Shown one piece after another: positions 19,809 through 27,955 of a stretch of 64,000 nucleotides of DNA; position 1 is the first letter of the stretch; each line of letters starts with the position of its first letter. Source of the stretch: Mycobacterium fragae (GTDB lineage: Bacteria; Actinomycetota; Actinomycetes; Mycobacteriales; Mycobacteriaceae); contig NZ_LQOW01000010.1 in NCBI RefSeq assembly GCF_002102185.1, positions 1-64,000 of the forward strand, in the 5' to 3' direction. The translations under genes were made by a program, and so were the position numbers. The notes below the pieces were generated by a model, which ran no database searches, was not told the DNA's origin, and saw nothing but the letters and a program-made list of their open reading frames with translations.

Positions 19809-20087
19809 TCAGGTCTTCGAAGTGCGTTTCGTGACGAACTCGTAGATCACCAGCACGATCACTGCGCCGATCAGCGCACCTAGAAACGAGTGCTTGATCG
19901 GAGGGTGAATATCGAACTGGTGCGGAGGGAAGACCAGGCTCCCCAGCGTGCCGCCGACATAGGCCCCCGCGATGCCGAGCAATGCGGTTGCGATCAAACC
20001 CAACGGCTGACTACCGGGAACAATAAGGCGCGCGATCAAGCCGACGATGAAACCGAGGATGACCATCCAGATGATGTGCCAGACCAC
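19809..20087 (-). CDS. GlsB/YeaQ/YmgE-type small stress membrane protein (Rv1861-like)
   Basis: About 92 residues with three hydrophobic segments: [34 protein letters not shown], and [18 protein letters not shown], ending in a basic tail. This is the transglycosylase-associated/GlsB family, linked to envelope stress in several bacteria; molecular function unknown. Start choice: AAGGAG abuts ATG 20093 with no spacer, which is unfavourable, while GTG 20087 has a 6-nt gap, so GTG is preferred. The two forms differ by two residues. It lies between apa and adhA. Confidence 0.85.
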   Translation of the reverse strand: MVWHIIWMVILGFIVGLIARLIVPGSQPLGLIATALLGIAGAYVGGTLGSLVFPPHQFDIHPPIKHSFLGALIGAVIVLVIYEFVTKRTSKT

Positions 20088-20138
20088 GACCATCTCCTTC
20101 GGGTATTGACTTGTAGGCAGGACCGCCGTGATCGGCCG

Positions 20139-21122
20139 TCAGGTCGCAACCGGCGCCGGGGCGGGGACCGGGCCGCCTTGTCCGGTCGGCTGGCCGGGCG
20201 CGGGAGGCGGCGGCGGTGGCGCATTCGGGGCGGGCGCCGGAGCCCCGGGAGCTCCCGGAGCGGGTGCCGGAGCACCGGGTGCCGGTGCGGGACCTGCTGG
20301 AGCCGGCGGGGCCGGCAGCAGCGGCAGCACCGACTCCGCCAGAGCCTTGGCGCCGACCTTGTCCACGGGATCGTTGGAGGTGCCCAGCCAGACCACGAAC
20401 CAGCGCTGGTTCGCGCCCATACCCTGGTTTTGCTTGACCGGACCGACCACACCTGTCCAGATCTGGCCGTTCGGCTTGCTGGTGTCGCTGAACTTGACCT
20501 CGTAGTACGACGCGGCCCCCGTCATGCCGTTAGCGCTCAACGGAGTGGTCTCCTGGTTCATCCGGGTTCCCGGATAGGGCATGAAGAATTCGCCCATGTC
20601 GGAGGCCAGCCGGGTCGCGGCCTTGGTGTTGTCCTGCTCGGCGCTGGCATACAGCTTCTGATCCAACCTGCCCAGCACGATGCGGGTGTCGTTGGCGACC
20701 GGCGGGGGCTGCCCCGGCTGAGCCGGACCGGTCTCCTTGCTGAGCAGCGCCGACCCGTAATCCAGGTGGCTGGCATCCGATTCCACCCAGCCGGCCGGAA
20801 TGATGTAGCTGAACGCGCCGGCCGGGTTGTCGACCCGCCCGGGTTGCGGCGCATTCGGGTCGCTGCCGGGCGGTGCCGGTGCGTTTGGGCCGGCGCCGGG
20901 CGGTGCTGCGACCGGGTCGGCAGCCGGCGGCGCCGCGCCTGGCCCCGCCGGGCCGGGCGCGGCAGCGCCGTTGGGATTGGGCGGCGGGGGTGGTACCGGG
21001 TCGGCGGTTGCCGTGGCCGTCGGCAACGCGATGGTGACGGCTCCCGCGACGGTTATCGCGGCGGTCCTCAGCGCCCCCCAGCAACCCTGTGGCCATGTCG
21101 ATTTTTGGTTCACCTGGTCCAT
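20139..21122 (-). CDS. apa: Alanine- and proline-rich secreted glycoprotein Apa (fibronectin-attachment protein, Rv1860-like)
   Basis: 327 residues. Sec signal peptide with the cut at about residue 40 (TATATA before DPVPPPPP). A Pro/Ala-rich N-terminal region (about 41-110) leads into the conserved FAP core: [91 protein letters not shown] second Pro/Ala/Gly-rich tail ends the protein. In M. tuberculosis Apa is an O-mannosylated surface antigen that binds fibronectin and SP-A; the same role is expected. It lies downstream of modC as in H37Rv. Confidence 0.95.
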   Translation of the reverse strand: MDQVNQKSTWPQGCWGALRTAAITVAGAVTIALPTATATADPVPPPPPNPNGAAAPGPAGPGAAPPAADPVAAPPGAGPNAPAPPGSDPNAPQPGRVDNPAGAFSYIIPAGWVESDASHLDYGSALLSKETGPAQPGQPPPVANDTRIVLGRLDQKLYASAEQDNTKAATRLASDMGEFFMPYPGTRMNQETTPLSANGMTGAASYYEVKFSDTSKPNGQIWTGVVGPVKQNQGMGANQRWFVVWLGTSNDPVDKVGAKALAESVLPLLPAPPAPAGPAPAPGAPAPAPGAPGAPAPAPNAPPPPPPAPGQPTGQGGPVPAPAPVAT

Positions 21123-21171
21123 AGGAGCAAACCTACTGTGTTACAGCCGTGACGCAAGTGTGGATTGCTGA

Positions 21172-22272
21172 CTATGTGATTGGTTTGCCAGCCGGGTACA
21201 GCGCGACCTCCTGAGCTTTCACGGCGAACCAGACTCGCTGTCCGGGTGTCACGCGCAGCTCCGCGGCGGCATCCACGGTGATGTCGGCCGCTAGGCCCGG
21301 TGCGCCGTCGGGCTGGTCCTCACCGCGCACCCGGACCGCCGGGCCGCGACCGTCCACCTCGGCCACCGTCACCGCCACCGTGTTGCGCGGGCTGCCATGC
21401 GGCTCGTCACCGGATACCGCTACCGACGCCGGCGTGAATACCGCGACTGCGCCCGCTCCGGAGCTCAGCGTTTCGGCGGGCATCCCGTGCCAGCGACCGC
21501 CCGACGGGGTGTGCAGGGTGCCATCGACGCCGATCGTGCCGTTGACCAGGTTTACTCCCGCAATGCGGGCCCCGAAATGGCTGCGTGGCGCCGCCAACAC
21601 CTCAGCGGCCGGACCGATTTCGGCGATTCTGCCCGACTCCATCACCAGGACGCGATCCGCCAGCGTGAACACGTCGAGCAAGTCATGGGTGATCAGCACC
21701 ACGGCCCTCCCGTCCCGGTTGACGACGCTGCGCAGTACCGCGCGGATTGCCGCCGCGGCCGCGACGTCGAGACCGGACAGTGGCTCGTCGAGAAGCAGCG
21801 CGTCGGGTTCTGCGGCCAGCGCCCGCGCGATCGCGACGCGCTGGGCCTGGCCGCCGGACAGCTGCCCGGGCCGCCGGTCGGCCAGCTGCTCGGCGTCCAC
21901 TTCGCGCAGCCACTGCAGCGCGGACGCCTTGTCGCGGAGGCTTGCCGCCCGGAACCACCCACGGGCATGCGGGCCGAAGGCGACATTGGCAACGACGCTC
22001 ATGTGCGGAAACAGCAGCGGGTCCTGCAGCAGCAGCCCGACGCGGCGCTGGTGGGTGGCCACGTGCACGTGCCGGGCGGTGTCGGTGAGCACCCGGTCGC
22101 CCAGCCGCACCAGACCCTGGTCGGGCCGAATCAGTCCCGCAATGACGTGCAACGCGCTCGATTTGCCCGCGCCGTTGGGACCCAGGATCGCGAGCACTTC
22201 GCCCGCGGCCACCGAGAACTGCACATCGAGGTTGCGCTCGGCTACCGCGGCGCGAAGCTCTAACTCGCTCAT
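21172..22272 (-). CDS. modC: Molybdate ABC transporter ATP-binding protein ModC
   Basis: 366 residues. Walker A GPNGAGKSS at about 31-39, signature LSGGQAQRVAIARAL at about 137-151, Walker B ALLLDEPLSGLD at about 157-168, H-loop ITHD near 197, then a C-terminal TOBE/MOP-like molybdate domain ending VTPGQRVWFAVKAQEVALYP. It powers uptake of molybdate with ModB (6-nt gap upstream) and ModA. Cytosolic face of the membrane. Confidence 0.96.
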   Translation of the reverse strand: MSELELRAAVAERNLDVQFSVAAGEVLAILGPNGAGKSSALHVIAGLIRPDQGLVRLGDRVLTDTARHVHVATHQRRVGLLLQDPLLFPHMSVVANVAFGPHARGWFRAASLRDKASALQWLREVDAEQLADRRPGQLSGGQAQRVAIARALAAEPDALLLDEPLSGLDVAAAAAIRAVLRSVVNRDGRAVVLITHDLLDVFTLADRVLVMESGRIAEIGPAAEVLAAPRSHFGARIAGVNLVNGTIGVDGTLHTPSGGRWHGMPAETLSSGAGAVAVFTPASVAVSGDEPHGSPRNTVAVTVAEVDGRGPAVRVRGEDQPDGAPGLAADITVDAAAELRVTPGQRVWFAVKAQEVALYPAGKPIT

Positions 22273-22278
22273 CGCCGG

Positions 22279-23073
22279 CTACCTGGCCTCCACCCCGGCC
22301 AACCTGCGGGCGCCCAGTCCCAGAACCACCACGGCGGCGACGGCCACCAGCAGGATCGACAGCGCCACCGCCGCGTCCGCGTCGGTCACCCGCTGCAAAT
22401 AGATTTCCAGTGGCAGTGTCCGGGTCACTCCCTGCCGTGAACCCGCGAAGGTCAGCGTCGCGCCGAACTCCCCCAACGAGCGCGCAAACGCCAGCACCGC
22501 CCCGGACGCCAGGCCGGGCAGCAGCAGCGGCAGCGTCACCCGCCACCACACCCTGCTCGGGCGGGCACCGAGGGTGGCCGCGACTGCCTCGTAGTCGGCT
22601 CCTGCGCTACGGGCTGCACCTTCCAGCGCGATGACGAGGAAGGGCAGGGACACGAAGGTCTGCGCCAGCACAACGGCGGTGGTGGTGAACGCGATACTGA
22701 TACCGGCCGCGTCCAGATACGTCCCGATGAGGCCGAGCCGGCCGAACGCGTACAACAACGCGATTCCACCGACCACCGGCGGCAACACCAGCGGCAGTAG
22801 GATCAGCGGTCGCAGCAACCGAACCAGCCGCGCGTTGCTGCGCGCCAGTACCAGCGCCATCGGCACGCCGAATATCAAGCACAGCGCGGTGCTGGAGGCG
22901 GCGGTCTTGACGCTCAACAACAGCGCCGTCCTCGACGACGTGCTGGTGATCAGCGACCAGAAGTGCGGCCAGTCGACCTTGACCGCGACTGCCACCAGCG
23001 GGAGTGCGACGAAGATGATTCCCACCGCGGCAGGGACGTACACCCAGCGCGGCACACCGACAGGTCTGTTCAC
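22279..23073 (-). CDS. modB: Molybdate ABC transporter permease ModB
   Basis: 264 residues, GTG start. About six transmembrane helices and the binding-protein-dependent permease EAA-like loop around [39 protein letters not shown] (about residues 145-185, quoted in parts), which docks Mod[12 protein letters not shown] is typical of the CysT/ModB group. The gene is 21 nt after modA and 6 nt before modC, so modABC is one operon. Confidence 0.95.
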   Translation of the reverse strand: MNRPVGVPRWVYVPAAVGIIFVALPLVAVAVKVDWPHFWSLITSTSSRTALLLSVKTAASSTALCLIFGVPMALVLARSNARLVRLLRPLILLPLVLPPVVGGIALLYAFGRLGLIGTYLDAAGISIAFTTTAVVLAQTFVSLPFLVIALEGAARSAGADYEAVAATLGARPSRVWWRVTLPLLLPGLASGAVLAFARSLGEFGATLTFAGSRQGVTRTLPLEIYLQRVTDADAAVALSILLVAVAAVVVLGLGARRLAGVEAR

Positions 23074-23094
23074 GGCTGCTTCTCAGGGCTTGGC

Positions 23095-23883
23095 TTACGG
23101 TTTCTCAAAACCGGCCTGGCCCAGCACTTTTTGGCCTTTCTCACCGGTCACCAGATCGACGAACTTATGCGCCAGCGCCGGCTGGGCCGCACGCTTGAGG
23201 ACGGCGATGGGATACACATTCACCGCGCGGGCCGCTTCGGGGAACTTGACCGTGCTCACCTTGCCACCGGCGTGGAGCGCGTCGGTGACATAGACCAAGC
23301 CGGCGTCAGCCTCGCCGCTGGTGACCTTGGTGAGCACGTCGGACACCGACGGCTCCTCGCTGACCGGGTTGAGATGCACGCCGGTGTCGTTCTCGACGCG
23401 TCCCGTCGCCGATCCACAGGGCACCGGCTGTTGGCACACCACGACCTTCAGCCCGGGTTTGGCGAGGTCGGCGAAGGAGTGGATCTGCTTGGGATCCCCG
23501 GGCGCGGTGACGATCACCAACGTGTTGGAGGCGAAATTCACCGGGGTGCCGGCGGTCAAGCCCGCCTTGGCGACGGTGTCCATTTGCGCGGTGTCCGCCG
23601 AAGCGAACACGTCGGCGGAGGCACCCTGGGTCAGCTGTGTTGCCAGTTCTGAGGAGCCCGCGAAGTCGAAATCGACTCTCGCGCCTGGGTTTTCGGTTCG
23701 GAACCGCTCGCCGAGCTGGGTGAATGCCGGCTTCAGCGATGCGGCGGCAAACACCACAACCTTGCCCGACGAGGGGCTGGGCGACGACGACTGCGAAGCC
23801 GACGGTGATTTCGAGCCGCAGCCGGTCAGGTGCGTCACCAGGATCAGGGACAGGAAACCGGCCAGCACCCAGATCCGACGCAT
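23095..23883 (-). CDS. modA: Molybdate-binding lipoprotein ModA
   Basis: 262 residues. Lipoprotein signal peptide with lipobox LTGC (Cys at about residue 22), followed by a Ser-rich linker and the ModA fold: VVFAAASLKPAFTQLGERF near 47, DFDFAGSSELATQL near 75, SGEADAGLVYVTDAL near 190. It captures molybdate (or tungstate) outside the membrane and delivers it to ModB/ModC. First gene of the mod operon, divergent from the SDR at 24032 across 148 bp that hold a perfect inverted repeat. The downstream genes of the operon include apa, as in M. tuberculosis. Confidence 0.95.
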   Translation of the reverse strand: MRRIWVLAGFLSLILVTHLTGCGSKSPSASQSSSPSPSSGKVVVFAAASLKPAFTQLGERFRTENPGARVDFDFAGSSELATQLTQGASADVFASADTAQMDTVAKAGLTAGTPVNFASNTLVIVTAPGDPKQIHSFADLAKPGLKVVVCQQPVPCGSATGRVENDTGVHLNPVSEEPSVSDVLTKVTSGEADAGLVYVTDALHAGGKVSTVKFPEAARAVNVYPIAVLKRAAQPALAHKFVDLVTGEKGQKVLGQAGFEKP

Positions 23884-23970
23884 GGGTGAACCCTAATGGG
23901 CGTCGAGCCGTCAAGGTTTTCCAACTCGTGTCCGTGTCGTGCCCGGTCCGGAGTTTCATCCCTAGCTACT

Positions 23971-23991
23971 GTCCAGTAACATCGACTGGAC
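23971..23991. promoter_or_regulatory. Perfect inverted repeat between modA and the divergent SDR gene
   Basis: GTCCAGT, 7 nt, ACTGGAC: perfect 7-bp arms with half-site spacing suited to a dimeric regulator. It is 87 nt from the modA start and 40 nt from the SDR start. No known molybdate-regulator motif is matched with confidence. Confidence 0.45.
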
Positions 23992-24031
23992 TGCTGCTGC
24001 GGTTCAGCGCTAATACAAGGAGGTCATAGCG

Positions 24032-24703
24032 GTGGATGTGCTGGTCACCGGGGGTGACACCGATCTGGGTCGCGTCGTTGCCGAGGGCTTTCGCGATGCC
24101 GGCCACAAGGTGACGCTGGCGGGCGCACGCCGCGACGACCTCGAGGTGGTCGCCAAGGAGCTCGACGTCGACGCGATCGTCTGCGACATCACCGACCCGG
24201 CCAGCCTGACCGAGGTCCGCGGGCTGTTCCCGCACCACCTCGACACGATCGTCAACGTGCCCGCGCCGCGCTTTGCAGTCGGTGACCCCCGCACCTACAC
24301 CCTCGCCGACCTGGCCGGAGCGTGGCGCAACGCGTTGGACGCCACCGTGCTCTCGACCGTGCTGGCCGTGCAGGCCATCGGTGACCACCTGCGATCGGGC
24401 GGCTCGATCATCAGCGTGGTCCCGGAGAATCCCCGCGCCGGCAGCGCCGAGGCCGCGATCAAGGCCGCGCTGGCGAACTGGGTGGCCGGGCAGGCCACCA
24501 TCTTCGGCACCCGCGGTATCACCGTCAACGCCGTCGCCGCGGGCCGCGGCGCCCAGCCGGGCTACGAGGGGCTTACCAGCACGCCGCCGTCGGCCGCCGC
24601 AGAGGTCGCGCGGATGGCGCTGTTCCTCACCACTCCCGCGGCTCGCCACATCACCGGGCAGGTGCTGCACGTCAGCCACGGCGCGCTGGCTCAGTTCGCA
24701 TAA
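24032..24703 (+). CDS. SDR-family protein (Rv1856c-like)
   Basis: 223 residues, GTG start with AAGGAGG 8 nt upstream. Rossmann fold with VLVTGGDTDLGRVVAEGF at the N-terminus. The classical TGxxxGIG is altered (TGGDTDLG), and no clear YxxxK is present in the catalytic region (EAAIKAALANWVAGQ has Lys but Ala where Tyr is expected). The C-terminus HITGQVLHVSHGALA matches other SDRs. It therefore may bind NAD(P) without ordinary dehydrogenase activity. It is followed 36 nt later by the LLM oxidoreductase, the same order as Rv1856c-Rv1855c. Function unknown. Confidence 0.85.
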   Translation: MDVLVTGGDTDLGRVVAEGFRDAGHKVTLAGARRDDLEVVAKELDVDAIVCDITDPASLTEVRGLFPHHLDTIVNVPAPRFAVGDPRTYTLADLAGAWRNALDATVLSTVLAVQAIGDHLRSGGSIISVVPENPRAGSAEAAIKAALANWVAGQATIFGTRGITVNAVAAGRGAQPGYEGLTSTPPSAAAEVARMALFLTTPAARHITGQVLHVSHGALAQFA

Positions 24704-24739
24704 CTAGCCTCGCCGAACGCCGGTCGTTACGGTGAACGC

Positions 24740-25648
24740 GTGACTATCCGGCTGGGACTACAGATCCCCAACTTCAGCTACGGCACCGGCGTCAAACAGC
24801 TTTTCCCCACGGTCATTGCGCAAGCGCGCGAAGCCGAATCGGCAGGATTCGACGCGGTTTTCGTGATGGACCACTTCTACCAGCTGCCGGCGCTCGGCTC
24901 CCCCGACCAACCGATGCTCGAGGCCTACACCGCATTGGGTGCATTGGCTACGTCGACCGAGCGAATTCAGTTGGGGGCGTTGGTGACTGGCAACACCTAC
25001 CGCAATCCCACGCTGCTGGCCAAGATCATCACCACCCTCGATGTGGTGAGTGCGGGCCGGGCGATTCTCGGCCTCGGAGCAGGATGGTTCGAACTCGAAC
25101 ACCGCCAACTCGGTTTCGAGTTCGGCACGTTCACCGACCGGTTCAATCGGCTCGAAGAGACACTGCAGATCATCGACCCGATGATCAAGGGCCAGCCGTC
25201 GACCTTCTCGGGCGAGTGGTACAGCACCGAGTCGGCGTTCGCCAATCCCTGTTACCGCGACCGCATTCCGGTACTGATCGGCGGGCGCGGCGAGAAGAAG
25301 ACCTTTTCCATCGCCGCGCGGTATGCCGACCACCTCAACATCATGGCCGGATTCGACGAGCTGCCCGGCAAGCTCGACGCGCTGGCCAAGCGGTGCGACG
25401 AGGTCGGGCGCGACCGCTCGACGCTGGAGACCAGCATGCTGCTGACCGTGATGGTCGACGAGAACGCCACCGAGGACATGATTCCCGCCGAGATGCGCCA
25501 ACGAATGGTTGTCGGTTCGGCCGCGTCAGTGGCCGACCAGATAAAAGCAAAAGTGTTCAACGCCGGGGTCGACGGCGTGATCATCAACATGCCCGTCTAT
25601 ACGCCCGGCGTTGTCGCGGCGGCCGCCGAGGCGCTGCGGGCGGCCTAA
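24740..25648 (+). CDS. LLM-class (luciferase-like) F420/FMN-dependent oxidoreductase (Rv1855c-like)
   Basis: 302 residues, GTG start. TIM-barrel luciferase-like features: MTIRLGLQIPNFSYG, GFDAVFVMDHFYQLP near 38-52, IQLGALVTGNTYRNPTLLAK near 76-95, LGLGAGWFELEHRQLGFEF near 111-129, and IPVLIGGRGEKKT near 175. Mycobacterial members of this subgroup mostly use cofactor F420. The substrate is not known. Its stop overlaps by 4 bp the stop of the converging DUF7218 gene. Confidence 0.9.
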   Translation: MTIRLGLQIPNFSYGTGVKQLFPTVIAQAREAESAGFDAVFVMDHFYQLPALGSPDQPMLEAYTALGALATSTERIQLGALVTGNTYRNPTLLAKIITTLDVVSAGRAILGLGAGWFELEHRQLGFEFGTFTDRFNRLEETLQIIDPMIKGQPSTFSGEWYSTESAFANPCYRDRIPVLIGGRGEKKTFSIAARYADHLNIMAGFDELPGKLDALAKRCDEVGRDRSTLETSMLLTVMVDENATEDMIPAEMRQRMVVGSAASVADQIKAKVFNAGVDGVIINMPVYTPGVVAAAAEALRAA

Positions 25649-25878
25649 CTCGACTTCTTGCCGCCCTTGCGGCCCGCGGCCTTCTTCTGGGATGTGTTGC
25701 CGCCGCTGCCGCGGCCGCTGCTGCGGCTGCTTTGGCTGCTGCCTGAACTCTTGCCCCCTCTGCTGGAGGATCCCGGCGAATTCGAAATCGCCGCGGCCCG
25801 AGACTTGCTCATCCCCTTCTTGCGCAGGCCCTCGTATTGTTTGTCGTTCTTGACGCTTGGGCCATGATCCTTGGCCAT
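25645..25878 (-). CDS. DUF7218 family small basic protein
   Basis: 77 residues from ATG 25878, which has AAGGAGG 5 nt upstream. The frame stays open further left, but the family begins at MAKDHGPSVKNDKQYEGLRKKGMSKSRAA. The N-terminal ~38 residues are conserved; the rest is a Ser/Gly/Lys/Arg-rich, probably disordered, positively charged tail ending GGKKSS. This could bind nucleic acid, but that is inference. It diverges from ndh; the 161-bp gap contains a nested dyad. Confidence 0.85.
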   Translation of the reverse strand: MAKDHGPSVKNDKQYEGLRKKGMSKSRAAAISNSPGSSSRGGKSSGSSQSSRSSGRGSGGNTSQKKAAGRKGGKKSS

Positions 25879-25934
25879 CGTGCCTCCTTGGAATCGGCTG
25901 TTGTTGCGAGTACCCAATTTCCCCGCCACCGACG

Positions 25935-25970
25935 CAGCGCGGATGTGGCTGATCACACAACGTCGCGCTG
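25935..25970. promoter_or_regulatory. Nested dyad in the ndh / DUF7218 divergent promoter
   Basis: Outer arms CAGCGCG (25935-25941) and CGCGCTG (25964-25970) are perfect. Inside, TGTGGCTGATCACACA (25944-25959) resembles the CRP-type TGTGA-N6-TCACA site with 4/5 matches in each half. It lies 81-96 nt before the ndh start. CRP binding is inference. Confidence 0.4.
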
Positions 25971-26039
25971 GGTGATGGCAGGGCCGGGCGGCTACGGTGA
26001 TTAGAGAACTGCAGTCGCCGTCGAGGAGCAGCCCAAACC

Positions 26040-27425
26040 ATGAGTGCCCAACCGGGAGACACTGCTGCGCCGGGTGCTCGGCACCGGGTGGTCGTCATCG
26101 GATCGGGATTCGGCGGGCTGAACGCGGTCAAAAAGCTCAAGCACGCCGACGTCGACATCAAGCTGATCGCCCGCACCACCCACCACCTGTTCCAGCCGAT
26201 GCTGTACCAGGTCGCAACCGGCATCGTCGCCGAGGGAGCCATCGCTCCCCCGACCCGGGTGATTTTGCGCAAGCAGCGCAACGTCCAGGTTCTCCTCGGG
26301 GACGTCACGCATATCGATCTGGCCGGCAAGTTCGTCGTCTCGGAGTTGCTCGGCCACACCTACGAAACCCATTACGACAGCCTGATCATCGCCGCGGGCG
26401 CGGGGCAGTCCTACTTCGGCAACGACCACTTCGCCGAGTTCGCGCCCGGCATGAAGTCGATCGACGACGCGCTGGAGCTGCGGGGCCGCATCCTCAGCGC
26501 GTTCGAACAGGCCGAGCGGTCCAACGATCCTGAGCGTCGCAAGAAGCTGCTCACCTTCACCGTCGTCGGCGCCGGTCCCACCGGCGTCGAAATGGCCGGG
26601 CAGATCGCCGAATTGGCCGAGTACACGTTGAAGGGCGCATTCCGGCACATCGACCCGACCAAGGCGCGGGTCATCCTGCTCGACGCCGCTCCTGCGGTGC
26701 TGCCGCCGATGGGCGAAAAGCTGGGCAAAAAGGCCGCCGCGCGGCTGGAGAAGATGGGCGTCGAGATCCAACTCGACGCGATGGTCACCGACGTCGACCG
26801 CAACGGGATCACGGTCAAGGACCCGGACGGAACCACCCGGCGAATCGAATCGGCCTGCAAGGTGTGGTCGGCCGGGGTGTCGGCCAGCCCGTTGGGCCGG
26901 GATCTCGCTCGGCAATCCGGGGTCGAACTCGATCGCGCCGGGCGGGTGAAGGTGTTACCCGACCTGACTGTTCCGGGCCACCCCAACGTGTTCGTGGTCG
27001 GCGATATGGCCGCCGTCGAAGGCGTGCCCGGGGTGGCGCAGGGCGCGATCCAGGGCGGCAAGTACGCGGCGGGCACGATCAAAGCCGAACTCGCCGGCGC
27101 CGACCCGGCCGAGCGCGAGCCGTTCCAGTATTTCGACAAGGGCTCGATGGCCACGGTCTCCCGGTTTTCCGCGGTGGCCAAGATCGGCCCGCTGGAGTTC
27201 GGCGGGCTGATCGCCTGGCTGGCGTGGCTGTTGCTGCACCTTGTGTATCTGATCGGCTTCAAGAACAAGATCACCACCGTGCTGTCGTGGATGGTGACAT
27301 TCCTGAGCGGTCGGCGTGGCCAGCTGACGATCACCGAACAGCAGGCGTTCGCCCGCACCCGGCTGGAGCAGCTGGCGGTACTGGCCGCCGAGGCGCACGC
27401 CGGTGAGGCGGCCAAGGCAAGCTAG
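26040..27425 (+). CDS. ndh: Type II NADH:quinone oxidoreductase Ndh (Rv1854c-like)
   Basis: 461 residues. Non-proton-pumping NADH dehydrogenase that passes electrons to menaquinone. FAD-binding VVVIGSGFGGLNAVKKLK near 16-33, quinone/FAD region HHLFQPMLYQVATG near 53-66, NAD-binding FTVVGAGPTGVEMAGQIAEL near 178-197, VFVVGDMAAVEG near 320, and a C-terminal hydrophobic helix (LIAWLAWLLLHLVYLIGF, near 390) for monotopic membrane attachment. In M. tuberculosis Ndh is the main NADH dehydrogenase and mutations affect isoniazid response. The stop overlaps the converging thioesterase stop by 4 bp; the urease operon that separates these genes in H37Rv is missing. Confidence 0.97.
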   Translation: MSAQPGDTAAPGARHRVVVIGSGFGGLNAVKKLKHADVDIKLIARTTHHLFQPMLYQVATGIVAEGAIAPPTRVILRKQRNVQVLLGDVTHIDLAGKFVVSELLGHTYETHYDSLIIAAGAGQSYFGNDHFAEFAPGMKSIDDALELRGRILSAFEQAERSNDPERRKKLLTFTVVGAGPTGVEMAGQIAELAEYTLKGAFRHIDPTKARVILLDAAPAVLPPMGEKLGKKAAARLEKMGVEIQLDAMVTDVDRNGITVKDPDGTTRRIESACKVWSAGVSASPLGRDLARQSGVELDRAGRVKVLPDLTVPGHPNVFVVGDMAAVEGVPGVAQGAIQGGKYAAGTIKAELAGADPAEREPFQYFDKGSMATVSRFSAVAKIGPLEFGGLIAWLAWLLLHLVYLIGFKNKITTVLSWMVTFLSGRRGQLTITEQQAFARTRLEQLAVLAAEAHAGEAAKAS

Positions 27426-27844
27426 CCGGGCGGCGCTTCGAGGTTCTGCAACCGCACCTGGCCGCGCGCCACCACCCGGTCGTCCTGGCCGCTGATGGTG
27501 ACCACCCACAATTGCTGAAGCCTGCCGCGGTGCACCGGCTCTGCTTTTCCGTACACCGTGCCCTCGCTGATGGCGCGCAGGAAGTCGGTGTTGTTGTTGA
27601 CGCCGACGACGGCACCGCCGCCGTTGGCGGCCAGCCAGGTGTAGGCGGCCGCGCTGGCCATGCTCTCGATCATCGAGCAGTACACGCCGCCGTGAACGAT
27701 GCCGAACGCCTGCAACAGTTTTGGCTGCACCTCAAGCTGCGCCCGCGCGCCGTCGGGGGTCAGCTCGGTGAATACCAGGCCGATCTCGTTGTCGAACGTC
27801 GACTCGAAGCCCGGCGGGACGACGGAGCCTTGCACAGGTTGCAC
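27422..27844 (-). CDS. PaaI-type hot-dog thioesterase (Rv1847-like)
   Basis: 140 residues from GTG 27844, a start giving the length I recall for Rv1847; an in-frame GTG at 27895 is possible. Hot-dog fold with FGIVHGGVYCSMIESMAS (HGG motif near residues 52-54), then VGVNNNTDFLRAI and a conserved end RVVARGQVRLQNLE. Members hydrolyse aromatic or acyl-CoA thioesters; the substrate is unknown. An IdeR-type iron box lies about 134 nt upstream, inside the 3' end of the FhuF-like gene, so iron-dependent repression is likely. Rv1847 is reported as iron-regulated in M. tuberculosis. Confidence 0.88.
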   Translation of the reverse strand: MQPVQGSVVPPGFESTFDNEIGLVFTELTPDGARAQLEVQPKLLQAFGIVHGGVYCSMIESMASAAAYTWLAANGGGAVVGVNNNTDFLRAISEGTVYGKAEPVHRGRLQQLWVVTISGQDDRVVARGQVRLQNLEAPPG

Positions 27845-27955
27845 GCCTTTGTGTCTACACCATCGGAAAACGGGCGAACCCCGTGCGCCTGGCACGGGGT
27901 CCGCCGATCGAGTTGACCGGGGGTCACTGCAGCCCTCAGGACGCCGTCGCGGCCA

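Noticed and set aside
20200..20330. Repeat-like GCCGGAGC tracts, possible tandem repeat or CRISPR
   Set aside because: They encode the Pro/Ala/Gly-rich tail of Apa; units are irregular and there are no spacers.
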